DNA from: JAKPUX01 sp035353815 | Lineage (GTDB): Bacteria > Zhuqueibacterota > Zhuqueibacteria > Residuimicrobiales > Residuimicrobiaceae | Assembly: GCA_035353815.1 (NCBI GenBank) | Contig: DAOQAG010000020.1 | Span: forward strand, 5,628-69,627 | Length of the DNA stretch: 64,000 bases | Direction: 5' to 3' | Part shown: in pieces, positions 50,759-59,517 of the stretch | How positions within the stretch are numbered: position 1 is the stretch's first letter | How the letters are laid out: each line of letters opens with the position of its first letter | Program-made: the position numbers and the translations under genes | The notes under the pieces: model-generated | What the model saw: only the letters and a program-made list of their open reading frames with translations | Database searches by the model: none | Told to the model about the DNA's origin: nothing

Positions 50759-50830
50759 GCAGCAGAGGCCCTGCTCTGCCCGATTCTCCAGCGCTGCCTC
50801 GAAATGTTGGTTTTTTTGAGGAGCTGCCCG

Positions 50831-53374
50831 ATGAAAAAGATAGGTATCTCTCTCCTTGCCCTGCTGTTCTGCGGTGTCGCTGCAGCGCAGCATGCGGGAT
50901 TTGATCCCGCCGCCTACCAGCAATTTCTCGCTGGAACGCGCAGCCTGACCGCTTCCGAGCTCGCCCTGCGCTACCCCGCCGGCCGCTTCGAAGCCTCCGC
51001 CCCGATCGACTGGCGCAACGCCCGCTATGCCGACAGCATCGCCCTCAAGCTGCAGCTCACCGAGGGCGAAAAGAGCTTGCTGCAGCGCCACGGCTTTATG
51101 GTCAGCGAGCGTCTCACGCATGCCACGTTCGTCCGCGCTTTTGCCGACATCTACACCAAAGATCTGCCGATTTTCATCAGCGCCGATGCCATCCTCCATG
51201 CCGTGCACGCCTCCTATGACGAAATCCTCAGACGGGTCGAGCTGCAGGAGCTGCTGCCCGCCTTGGTCACCCTGCTCGAATCCCTGCACAATGGTGTGCC
51301 GCTGCTCGCCGCGCGCCATCCGGATCAGCCGGAATTGCAGCCGATGATCCGGGATCTCGATCTCTATCTCGCCGTGGCGCGCAACCTCCTCGATCAGAAG
51401 AGCATGCCCTTCTACAAGGAGAATAAGGCCGCCTTTGGCGAGCTCCTCGCCCTGATCGCGGATCTCAAGCCCGCCTCCTATCCCCTTTTCGCCGCGACGC
51501 CGCGCAAGATCGACTTTAGCCAGTTTCAGGTGCGCGGCCACTACCTCAGCGATTTTCATCCCGAGCTGGCGCGTTATTTCCGCGCCATGATGTGGCTCGG
51601 CCGAACCGAGTTCTACCTCATCGCGCCGCGCGAGGCCGACGTGCAACCCACCTTTGCCGAGGTCCAGCGCCAGATCATCGATGCCCTGCTGCTGCGCGAG
51701 CTGCTCGATGACCCCGCCTCCAGCCAGCCATTTGCGAAAATCGAGCAAATGCTCGCCTTCTTCATCGGAGAATGCGATAATGTCACACCGCAAAATCTCG
51801 CGGAGCTGCGCACCTCACTGGGACTCAGCTCTCCGGTACTGCTCCTCGACAGCCTGCGGGTCGTCACCCTGCAGCAGACCCTGGCGGCGAGCCCCTTCGC
51901 CTGGCAGCGCATCAACACGCAGATGCTCATCTCCGACCCCTTGAGTCCTGACACCCTGCGCCCGGCGTCGGCCTTTCTGCTGTTCGGCCAGCGTTTCATT
52001 ATCGATTCCTACATCCTCGGGCAGGTCGTCTACGACAAGATCAGCTATGATGGGCAAAAGGTGACGCGCATGCTCCCCTCCACGCTCGATGTGCTCTTCG
52101 GGCTGGGCAATGATGCGGCCGGACAGCTGCTGCAGCCGCAGCTGGAGGCCTACCATTATGCCCCCAATCTGGCGGCGGTCCGTTATCTCATCGATGGCTA
52201 CGACCAGGACTTTTGGACGGGATCGCTTTTCAATCACTGGCTCGCGGCCATCCGCACCCTCAATCCTCCCTCCGATCGTACCGCCATGCCGCCGGCACTG
52301 CGCACCGCCGCCTGGTGGCAGCGGATGATGAACACCCAACTGGCCTCCTGGGCCGAACTGCGCCATGACAACATCCTCTACGGCAAGCAAAGCTACTCCG
52401 GGATGACCACCTGCGCCTATCCGGAGGTTTATATCGAGCCGATCCCGGCGCTCTATGCGGCTCTGGGCCGCATGGCCCGCGCCGGCGCTGTGCAGTTCGC
52501 CGGAACAACAACCCAACCCTCGGTGTATGACTATTTTCAGCAAGCCGCCTGCACTTTCGATACGCTTCAGGTCATTGCCGGGAAGATCAACCAGAGCGCA
52601 TCCCTCGAACCCGCGCAGCGGGCCTTTCTGCAGCGGACCCTCTTCCTTAAGCAGGGGGTTTGCGGAGAGCCGCCCTATACCGGCTGGTATCCGGCACTCT
52701 ATGTGCCCTCGTGGGAGAGCGATATGTTCGGCCACGCCGATTATCTTGTCGCCGATATTCATACCTCGCCGACCGACGCCGCCGGGAATCTGGTCGGGTG
52801 GGTGCAGCATGTGGGCACCGGACCGGTCAACATCGGCGTCGTCGTCTTGCCGCTCGAGGGGCAGAACATCGCCTTCGCCGCGCCCATGCTGAGCTATTAT
52901 GAGCATCTGACCACCAATTTCCAGCGCCTGACCGACGAAGAATGGGCGGAACTCTATGCCCTGGCCCCCTCGCTGCGCCCCGCTTTCGTCAACAGCTGGC
53001 TGGCCGATAGCGAGGGCCGGACACGCAGCGAGGGAACGATGCTGCTGACCTCCGCCGGGACGGCCCCGGCGCCTTCAAGTCAGCCCGTCACCCCGCTGCT
53101 CACCGCTAACTGGCCCAATCCCTTCAACTCCGCCACCCTGATTCGCATCACTTTGCCTCCGGGCGGGACAGCCGCTCCGGCCAGACTTGAAATCTATGAC
53201 CGCCGCGGCCGGCGAGTGCGGCTGCTCTTCTCAGGGCAGGTGAGTTCCGGGCATTATCTGGCCCGCTGGGACGGCTGTGATGAGGAGGGCCGGCCCGAGC
53301 CCAGCGGCATTTATTTTTATCGCTTCACCCGGGGGGAACAGCGCGCCGAAGGCAAAATGAGCCTGGTGCGCTGA
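50831..53374 (+). CDS. T9SS-exported DUF3160-type protein, 847 aa
   Basis: Start 50831 has GAGGAG upstream; the signal peptide ends GVAAAQ. The DUF3160 hallmark region is clear: LTEGEKSLLQRHGFMVSE, FADIYTKDLPIFISADAI, LHAVHASYDEILRRVE. Later conserved blocks include RGHYLSDFHPELARYFRAMM, TAAWWQRMMNTQLASWAELRHD, YPEVYIEPIPALYAAL and VADIHTSPTDAAGN. No enzymatic role is established for the family. A T9SS sorting domain closes it (ANWPNPFNSATLIRITL to GKMSLVR). It stands alone between tRNA-Asn and the GH5 gene. Confidence 0.88.
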   Translation: MKKIGISLLALLFCGVAAAQHAGFDPAAYQQFLAGTRSLTASELALRYPAGRFEASAPIDWRNARYADSIALKLQLTEGEKSLLQRHGFMVSERLTHATFVRAFADIYTKDLPIFISADAILHAVHASYDEILRRVELQELLPALVTLLESLHNGVPLLAARHPDQPELQPMIRDLDLYLAVARNLLDQKSMPFYKENKAAFGELLALIADLKPASYPLFAATPRKIDFSQFQVRGHYLSDFHPELARYFRAMMWLGRTEFYLIAPREADVQPTFAEVQRQIIDALLLRELLDDPASSQPFAKIEQMLAFFIGECDNVTPQNLAELRTSLGLSSPVLLLDSLRVVTLQQTLAASPFAWQRINTQMLISDPLSPDTLRPASAFLLFGQRFIIDSYILGQVVYDKISYDGQKVTRMLPSTLDVLFGLGNDAAGQLLQPQLEAYHYAPNLAAVRYLIDGYDQDFWTGSLFNHWLAAIRTLNPPSDRTAMPPALRTAAWWQRMMNTQLASWAELRHDNILYGKQSYSGMTTCAYPEVYIEPIPALYAALGRMARAGAVQFAGTTTQPSVYDYFQQAACTFDTLQVIAGKINQSASLEPAQRAFLQRTLFLKQGVCGEPPYTGWYPALYVPSWESDMFGHADYLVADIHTSPTDAAGNLVGWVQHVGTGPVNIGVVVLPLEGQNIAFAAPMLSYYEHLTTNFQRLTDEEWAELYALAPSLRPAFVNSWLADSEGRTRSEGTMLLTSAGTAPAPSSQPVTPLLTANWPNPFNSATLIRITLPPGGTAAPARLEIYDRRGRRVRLLFSGQVSSGHYLARWDGCDEEGRPEPSGIYFYRFTRGEQRAEGKMSLVR

Positions 53375-53559
53375 GAGGATGGATTTTTTGCATCTGAGGC
53401 CGCAGGCCGCCCCGGGTCTCCTGCCCTGCCGGTACGACCTGGACGATTCGAGCAGGCCAGGTAAGCAGCTCGCACCGGCGGTTGACCCGGCAGTATAGTG
53501 ATGTTGACACTACCTGATAACACGACGGGGGAATTTCCTGAAAGGATCTGGATTTGCAT

Positions 53560-55680
53560 ATGAAATGGGCATGGATGGTTCTGCTCCTCCCCGCCGCGCT
53601 CCCGGCCGGCATCACGGTCACCTTTTCGGCATTCAACCCGGTCACCTATGAGGCCATTACTCTCGACAGCGTACGCATCGAAAATCTCACCCAGGGACGC
53701 GATACGACCCTGGCTGGTGCCGCGGCCTTCGCACTGGAAAGCTGGACCGGGCTGGAGATCACAACCGCCCAGCCCGCGGGATTCAGGCTCACGCCCAGCT
53801 ATCCGAATGGCTTTGCCTCCGCCACTACTTTTGACCTGAACGTGCCGCGCAGCGGCCGGGTCGCCCTCACGGTCTTAAATATTCTCGGCCAGACGATGGT
53901 GGAGCGCGATCTGAGCCTGTCCGCGGGCTGGCACCGCCTCACCCTGCAGGGCGGGGCACTGGCCAGCGGGCTCTATTTCCTGCGCGCCGTTTGTGCGGGA
54001 GAGGTGCAGGTGATCAAAATGGTCAAGCTCGGTCCGGCCGGCCGCGGCGACCTCGAGATCGCCTGGCGCGGTTACAGTGCCGCGCCGCCCGGCGCCATCC
54101 TGGCCCGGCCCGGAACCGCTGATTCGTATCGTTTTTCCGCCTTTGCCTCCGGTTATACAACCGCAGCTGTGGAGAAGGAGATTACCGCCTCGCAGCAGAT
54201 CCGCTTCGAGATGCTGCCCCCCAGGCCGCCCGACGATTTCACCTCGAGATGGCGCGGCTTTAACCTCATGGGCATGTTCACGCTGGAGTGGGACCACGGC
54301 GGGTATGTCGAGGACGATTTTCGCATGATTGCCGAATTCGGCTTCAATTTTGTGCGCCTGCCGGTCGATTACCGCATTTACACCAAAACCGGGGACTGGT
54401 ACACCTATCTGGCACCGCAACTGGCGCTGATCGATCAGGCGGTCGCGTGGGGCCAGAAATATGGCCTGCATGTATGCCTCAATCTCCATCGCGCCCCCGG
54501 CTATTGCGTCAACGCCCCCTCCACCGCCTTGCCCGCCAGCCAGAATATCAGCCTCTGGGATGATGCCGGCGCTCAGGCGGCCTTTGCGGCGCATTGGCGC
54601 ATGTTTGCCGAACGCTACAAAAACGTGCCGGACAGCGTCCTCAGCTTTAATCTGGTCAATGAACCGGGGAACGTCACCGGCGAAGCCTATATGCAGGCCG
54701 TTCGGCCGGCCATCGCTGCCATCCGTGCCGTTTCGCCGGAGCGCATCATTATCTCCGACGCGGTTGATTATGGCAACGGCCGCATCGATGCCCTTCTGGG
54801 GCAAAACATCGTGGTCTCGCCTCATTTTTACAATCCGACCACCCTGACCCATTATCAGGCCGAATGGGTGAGCGGCTCGGAAACCTGGCCCGTGCCGGTC
54901 TGGCCCCCGGCCATGGTCTCGGGGTATTTCTACGGCAGCGGCAAAAGCCCCTGGAATACCCCCTTGACCATCTCGGGATCCTGGCCAGCCGGCACCTCCA
55001 TCACCCTGCAAGTCGGGCAAGTCTCGGCGAGCGCCGATCTGCGCGTTTTTAGCGGCACCCAACTGCTCTACAAACATGACTTCCGCCCCGCCGGCGGCAG
55101 CGGCGAGTGGAAAGAGGTGATCTACCGGCCGGAATGGAATATCTACCAGAATATCTACGACCGGGAGTATACCTTCACCCTGGCAAAAGATATCCGTGAA
55201 ATCACCTTCCGTGTCCTTGCCGGTGACTGGATGACCTGGAGCTCGCTCGCCTTCCTACCGCCCGCAGGGTCGGCGCTGGGCGCGGTGACCCTCCAGCCCG
55301 GCATCGCCGACTGGGGCGTGCCGCAAGCCACCTATGCCCTGCAGCAGGACGGCACGCTCGTACTGACCCATGCCCCGGCCGGCTTCGAGGCGGCATTCCG
55401 CGTCAACGGCTTCCTCCAGCAGTGGATCGATCTGAAAAAGTCCGGAGTGCCGGTGCATGTCGGGGAATGGGGCGTCTATAACAAAACACCGCACCCGGTC
55501 ACCCTGGCTTTCATGGAGAACCGCCTGCTGGCGATGCAGTCAGCCGGACTCGGCTGGGCGCTCTGGAATTTCCGTGGCAGTTTCGGGATCATGGACAGCG
55601 ACCGCAAGGATGTGGTCTATGAAAGCTACCGCGGCCACAAGCTCGACCGCAAGATGCTCGAACTGCTGCAGCGCTATTGA
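53560..55680 (+). CDS. Exported GH5-family glycosidase with internal sorting-like domain, 706 aa
   Basis: Start 53560 (MKWAWMVLLLPAA) opens a signal peptide. Residues about 78-157 resemble a T9SS sorting domain (YPNGFASATTFDLNV, RVALTVLNILGQTMVERDLS, LASGLYFLRAV), yet this lies N-terminal, not at the C-terminus. The GH5 barrel starts near RGFNLMGMF (residue about 230): FNFVRLPVDYRIYT, GLHVCLNLHRAPGYC, SFNLVNEPGN with acid/base Glu368, and HVGEWGVYN with nucleophile Glu636. The two Glu are 268 residues apart, far more than the usual 110-130, because a beta-rich segment (about 460-590, SWPAGTSITLQVGQVSASAD and DIREITFRVLAGDWMTW) interrupts the barrel. A beta-glucanase or mannanase role is likely. 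Confidence 0.88.
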   Translation: MKWAWMVLLLPAALPAGITVTFSAFNPVTYEAITLDSVRIENLTQGRDTTLAGAAAFALESWTGLEITTAQPAGFRLTPSYPNGFASATTFDLNVPRSGRVALTVLNILGQTMVERDLSLSAGWHRLTLQGGALASGLYFLRAVCAGEVQVIKMVKLGPAGRGDLEIAWRGYSAAPPGAILARPGTADSYRFSAFASGYTTAAVEKEITASQQIRFEMLPPRPPDDFTSRWRGFNLMGMFTLEWDHGGYVEDDFRMIAEFGFNFVRLPVDYRIYTKTGDWYTYLAPQLALIDQAVAWGQKYGLHVCLNLHRAPGYCVNAPSTALPASQNISLWDDAGAQAAFAAHWRMFAERYKNVPDSVLSFNLVNEPGNVTGEAYMQAVRPAIAAIRAVSPERIIISDAVDYGNGRIDALLGQNIVVSPHFYNPTTLTHYQAEWVSGSETWPVPVWPPAMVSGYFYGSGKSPWNTPLTISGSWPAGTSITLQVGQVSASADLRVFSGTQLLYKHDFRPAGGSGEWKEVIYRPEWNIYQNIYDREYTFTLAKDIREITFRVLAGDWMTWSSLAFLPPAGSALGAVTLQPGIADWGVPQATYALQQDGTLVLTHAPAGFEAAFRVNGFLQQWIDLKKSGVPVHVGEWGVYNKTPHPVTLAFMENRLLAMQSAGLGWALWNFRGSFGIMDSDRKDVVYESYRGHKLDRKMLELLQRY

Positions 55681-55693
55681 CCAGCCATGCGTG

Positions 55694-56092
55694 TCATGTC
55701 ATCCGCTCCCGGAAGAGCGGCGGAATCCGGATGATCTTCTCCTCCCGGTTCACCCAGGCGAATTTCACGCGCGCCAGCGCTCCCATCCTGCCGGAGCTCT
55801 TGTTGAAGAGCTCATACTCCAGCACAAAACTGCTCTTGCCCCAGTCGCTCACCCAGCCGGTGATCTCCACCTCATCATTGTAGCGTGAAGAGGCCTTGTA
55901 GTCGATCTCCGCCCGCACGACATAGGGGATGGCATTCCAGGACTGAAAATCGTTGAAGGAAAGACCGACCTGCAAGAGGTACTCGCTGCGGGCGTATTCG
56001 AGATATTGCAGATAGACCGCATTGTTGACATGACCAAAGGAATCCAGTTCATAGCTGCGTATACGCAGGGTGGTGACGAAACGAGTGGCCAT
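55694..56092 (-). CDS. Acyl-CoA thioesterase, 4HBT/YbgC type, 132 aa
   Basis: A hot-dog-fold thioesterase. The active-site block RSYELDSFGHVNNAVYLQYL, with Asp and HVNN, is canonical for 4-hydroxybenzoyl-CoA thioesterase relatives. VRAEIDYKASSRYNDEVEI and the terminal REEKIIRIP fit as well. AGGAG precedes the start. It begins 11 bases downstream of the TonB receptor gene and converges on the GH5 gene. The acyl substrate is unknown. Confidence 0.92.
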   Translation of the reverse strand: MATRFVTTLRIRSYELDSFGHVNNAVYLQYLEYARSEYLLQVGLSFNDFQSWNAIPYVVRAEIDYKASSRYNDEVEITGWVSDWGKSSFVLEYELFNKSSGRMGALARVKFAWVNREEKIIRIPPLFRERMT

Positions 56093-56103
56093 GCAGGCTC
56101 CTG

Positions 56104-58428
56104 TTAAAAAGAGAGGCTGATGCCGAACGAGGGCAAAAAGGGCATCATATAGATCACACTGCGGCGGACATAGCCGTCGCTCTGGTCGCTGCTTTTTTCA
56201 TAGCGCCAGTCATACATGTAGTAATTCCTGCGGTTCCCTACATTGATCAGATCAAGGTAGGCCGAAAAGGAATGTCCGCGAGTTTCATAGAGATAACTTA
56301 GCCTGATATCAAACCGCATATAATAAGGATAGCGTGCCGAGTTGTGCGCTGCATTAATAATGGTGTAATTTGCGAGTGGATTACTGGGAGCCTCAACATC
56401 CCGCTGGATAGCAAGAATGGGCGTGTAGGGAAAGCCCGTGCTATAATGCCCCAGCAAACTGCACTGCCACCTCTTACTGAGCCGGTATTCAGCTCCTGCA
56501 CTAGCCTGCAAGAGCTGATCATAATCAAAATAGCGCCATGGATCCGTTGCGTATCGTTTATATTTGGCTTCTGCCAGGGCCATGTTCAGCCACCAGCCAA
56601 AGTGTTCCTCCGCTTGGCGAGTGTGCCTGAAGGAAGCCTCAATTCCTTTGGCCTCGCCCGTGCCAGAATTTGCCGGGATGAGAAGTTGCTCATCTGGATT
56701 AACAAGGAGATCAGTGAGTTGTTTCTGGTAGGCCTCGATTTTGATGAGATTTCTCTCTGATGGAGACCACTGCACACCAATAATGCGATGCTCCGCCCTT
56801 TCCGCCTTGATCTGGTGCTGATTGCTGCTGATATCCAGTGGCTCGCCTCGACCGATAATAGTCATGACATCCGGGTATTGTGAATACGTGCCGTAACTCA
56901 GCCAAAAGTTCATGGGGCTTTTCGGGAAAAGGAGCAGTTTCAAGCGCGGGTGCCAAAGATCTTCTTCGTAACGCGAAGCATAATCATAGCGTACGCCAGC
57001 TGAATATTCCAGCCATTTGCTTAAAGTGAACCGTAGCTGAACGAAGGTGCCCAAATCTCGCGAATGGGAATTGAATCGAAGGGAATCAGAATTCTGAAGG
57101 GGGATGGTCTGAATTTGATTCCGCCAATCCAGTATGCCCGTGAAATCATTACTGTGATTGGTTATCTTCACACCACTTCGCATGCTCAGCCATGGCCGCG
57201 AATTGTATGTCCACTCTACCTGGGCCAAACGTCGCCTGATCATATAGTTCAAATTGCCGTGATACCTGGTATTATAAGAATCAATGATCTGAATATTATT
57301 ATGATCCTCATAATAACCGAGCAGTGAGGTCATGAGCAGCTTGGAAGAAAGGAGAGTGTTGAATCGCAAACCGGCGATGTGGCCGATCCCTGAATTACGC
57401 AGGCTGAGCTGCTCACTCTCGACATTCAACATTCGCGCCCCTTCACCGAGATTGGTATAAAAGGCGGTGAGTCGGCTATTCTGATCGACATCATAGGCGA
57501 TTTTTGCATGAATATCGTAATAGTAGGGGTAAATATAATCCTTATCATTGATTTGATTGGCGAGGAGATCGTAAAAACTGCGCCGCCCGGCGACCAGCCA
57601 GGAGCCACGGTTTTTGCCGATCGGGCCCTCGGCAACGGCGCGCGCGGTGACCATGGCCAGGCTGGTGCTGAAGGCGTTCTTGTCCCGGCGTCCCTCCCGG
57701 TTGGCCAGTTGCAGCAGGGCCGAGGTCTTGCCGCCATGGCTGGCATCGAAGCCGCCGGGCTCCAGGTCGATGGCCTGGATGATGTCGGGATTGACCAGGC
57801 TGATGCCGCCCCCCATAATGATGAACAGGCGGCCCGGCGTGGTGATTTCGATGCCGTCATAGAGGATGAGATTCTGATCGGGACTGCCGCCGCGGATATA
57901 GAGCTGGGTATTGAGATCGCTGCGCGCCGTCACCCCGGGCATGACGTTGAGCGCCCGGTAGGCATCCTCGAGGGCGCCGGGACGCCGGGCGATGAAGCGC
58001 GGCGAGATGATCTCGTGGCCGGCCATCGACTTCTCATAGTCAAAGGCGTGCGCCTCCCGCTTCGCCTGAACCTGGACCCGGCCCATATCGATGGCCTGGC
58101 GGTTGAGGCTCACCCGGAGGGCGCGCACCTGGTTGGCCTGCACGACCAGATTCTTGACCACCATCTTGCGGTAGCCGAGCATGGTGACGGTGAGTTGATA
58201 AGTGCCCGGCGGTACCCGCTCGATATAAAAGGCACCGTTCTTGCCGCTGACCGCCCCCAAAGTGGTGCCCTCCAGGAGGACATTAGCCTGCGGGATCGGA
58301 GTTTTGCTGGCGGCGTCGAGGACAAATCCCGCCACGCGGCCTTGCGGCTTGACGGCAGCCGGGGTTGCGCCGCTGCCGCCGCGCTGCAGCAGCACCAGGA
58401 GAAGGAGCAGGACGATCCGTCTATTCAT
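56104..58428 (-). CDS. TonB-dependent receptor with regulatory-like N-domain, 774 aa, compositionally mosaic
   Basis: Start 58428 (MNRRIVLLLLLVLLQRG) opens a signal peptide and overlaps the upstream lipoprotein stop by 8 bases. A carboxypeptidase-regulatory-like domain (GRVAGFVLDAASKTPIPQAN to MLGYRKM) leads to a plug (NVMPGVTARSDLNTQLYIRG, SPDQNLILYDGIEI, VNPDIIQAIDLEPGGFDASH, GGKTSALLQLANREG). The barrel follows to GISLSF. The base composition changes sharply near 57570: sampled lines average about 65-70% G+C in the plug half and about 45-50% in the barrel half. No STN domain. The ligand is unknown; it may work with the coupled lipoprotein and penicillin-acylase-like enzyme. Confidence 0.87.
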   Translation of the reverse strand: MNRRIVLLLLLVLLQRGGSGATPAAVKPQGRVAGFVLDAASKTPIPQANVLLEGTTLGAVSGKNGAFYIERVPPGTYQLTVTMLGYRKMVVKNLVVQANQVRALRVSLNRQAIDMGRVQVQAKREAHAFDYEKSMAGHEIISPRFIARRPGALEDAYRALNVMPGVTARSDLNTQLYIRGGSPDQNLILYDGIEITTPGRLFIIMGGGISLVNPDIIQAIDLEPGGFDASHGGKTSALLQLANREGRRDKNAFSTSLAMVTARAVAEGPIGKNRGSWLVAGRRSFYDLLANQINDKDYIYPYYYDIHAKIAYDVDQNSRLTAFYTNLGEGARMLNVESEQLSLRNSGIGHIAGLRFNTLLSSKLLMTSLLGYYEDHNNIQIIDSYNTRYHGNLNYMIRRRLAQVEWTYNSRPWLSMRSGVKITNHSNDFTGILDWRNQIQTIPLQNSDSLRFNSHSRDLGTFVQLRFTLSKWLEYSAGVRYDYASRYEEDLWHPRLKLLLFPKSPMNFWLSYGTYSQYPDVMTIIGRGEPLDISSNQHQIKAERAEHRIIGVQWSPSERNLIKIEAYQKQLTDLLVNPDEQLLIPANSGTGEAKGIEASFRHTRQAEEHFGWWLNMALAEAKYKRYATDPWRYFDYDQLLQASAGAEYRLSKRWQCSLLGHYSTGFPYTPILAIQRDVEAPSNPLANYTIINAAHNSARYPYYMRFDIRLSYLYETRGHSFSAYLDLINVGNRRNYYMYDWRYEKSSDQSDGYVRRSVIYMMPFLPSFGISLSF

Positions 58429-59410
58429 CGGTACGGATCCAGATTTTGTCCCAAACCAGGTCGAGTCCCGGCTCGGCCTTCCCGGAACGCTCCACAAGGT
58501 CTTCGACATGGACCAGGGCGGTCCCATCCGGAGACCAGGCCGGCATGGTGCCCTTGAGCACGACCAGGCTGGGTGCTGCGGCGCCCGGGCGCTGGAAATA
58601 GATGCCAGTCGATGCATGGCTGGTGGTTGCCCGCCAGGCCAGGTGCTCCGCCCCGCCATTCGCAGCGGCGAAGATGGCGACCGGCCAGCTGCCTGCCGTT
58701 GCCGGCGTCAGCAGTTCCTCGACGCGGTTTTCGTCGAGCAGATAGCGGTACAGATACTCCCCGCTCGCATTGTCGGCCGAAAAGAGCAGACTGGAGCCAT
58801 CCGGGCTCCAGGAGAGCGAAAGGGCGATGAGACGGGGAGTGGGGGGAAAAGTGATCGCGGCGGTCTCCGGATCGAGCAGGGCGATCCGGCCGAGGCTGAG
58901 AAAAGCGATGCGGGTGCCCGCAGGATTCCAGCAGGGAAAGGATTCATTCCCGGCCAGGTCGGTGAGCCGTTTCCAGGAGGCCGTCGCCGGAGAGAAGAGC
59001 CACAGATCCTGACTCCCGGCGCGCCCGGAGGTGCAGAGGATCGCGCTGCCGGCGGGATTCCAGGAGGGAAACCACAGGCCGGTCGAGTCGGCCGTCAGGT
59101 CGCGGGCCGGGCCGCCAGCCAGCGCAATCTCGCGCAAATAGACCGGGCCGCTGCCGTCCGCCGCGCGGGCGCAACAGAGCAGACTCGCCCCGCCGGGATG
59201 CCAGGCGGGGTGGGTATGGTCCCAGCCGGATTTATGCGCCAGTGTCTTCTGTGCCGGGATGGCCGCTTCGTATTCGACGCTGGACTGGCCGGAGCAGGCG
59301 AAAAAGAAGGCGGCGAGGGAGAGCAGCAGGCCGGGACGGAGCAGGCCGCGCCAGTCAGTGCGGCGGAGAGAAGGGAAGCCAGGGCGGCGACTCCAGGATG
59401 CTGGATTCAT
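58421..59410 (-). CDS. TolB-like WD40/PD40 propeller lipoprotein, about 329 aa
   Basis: A lipobox SLAAFFFAC indicates a lipid-anchored periplasmic or outer-membrane protein. Repeats of the TolB type follow: HTHPAWHPGGASLLCCAR, LWFPSWNPAGSAILCTSG, ESFPCWNPAGTRIAFLS, LSLSWSPDGSSLLFSA and MPAWSPDGTALVHVED. The start is uncertain. Met at 59410 gives a reasonable 38-residue leader, but 59479 and 59494 are in frame, and the 59479 and 59410 starts open near-identical 23-codon repeats (MNIASSGHRPG and MNPASWSRRPG). No good ribosome site marks any of them. It overlaps the TonB receptor gene by 8 bases. Confidence 0.72.
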   Translation of the reverse strand: MNPASWSRRPGFPSLRRTDWRGLLRPGLLLSLAAFFFACSGQSSVEYEAAIPAQKTLAHKSGWDHTHPAWHPGGASLLCCARAADGSGPVYLREIALAGGPARDLTADSTGLWFPSWNPAGSAILCTSGRAGSQDLWLFSPATASWKRLTDLAGNESFPCWNPAGTRIAFLSLGRIALLDPETAAITFPPTPRLIALSLSWSPDGSSLLFSADNASGEYLYRYLLDENRVEELLTPATAGSWPVAIFAAANGGAEHLAWRATTSHASTGIYFQRPGAAAPSLVVLKGTMPAWSPDGTALVHVEDLVERSGKAEPGLDLVWDKIWIRTDE

Positions 59411-59517
59411 AGGGCCGCGTCGGCGAGCAGGACGCAGAGACGGGAGGCCGGGGCGGTGCCCGGAGGATGCTATGTTCATCGGGTGCAGGGGCATGATATC
59501 CAATAGTAGCGTCAGGG

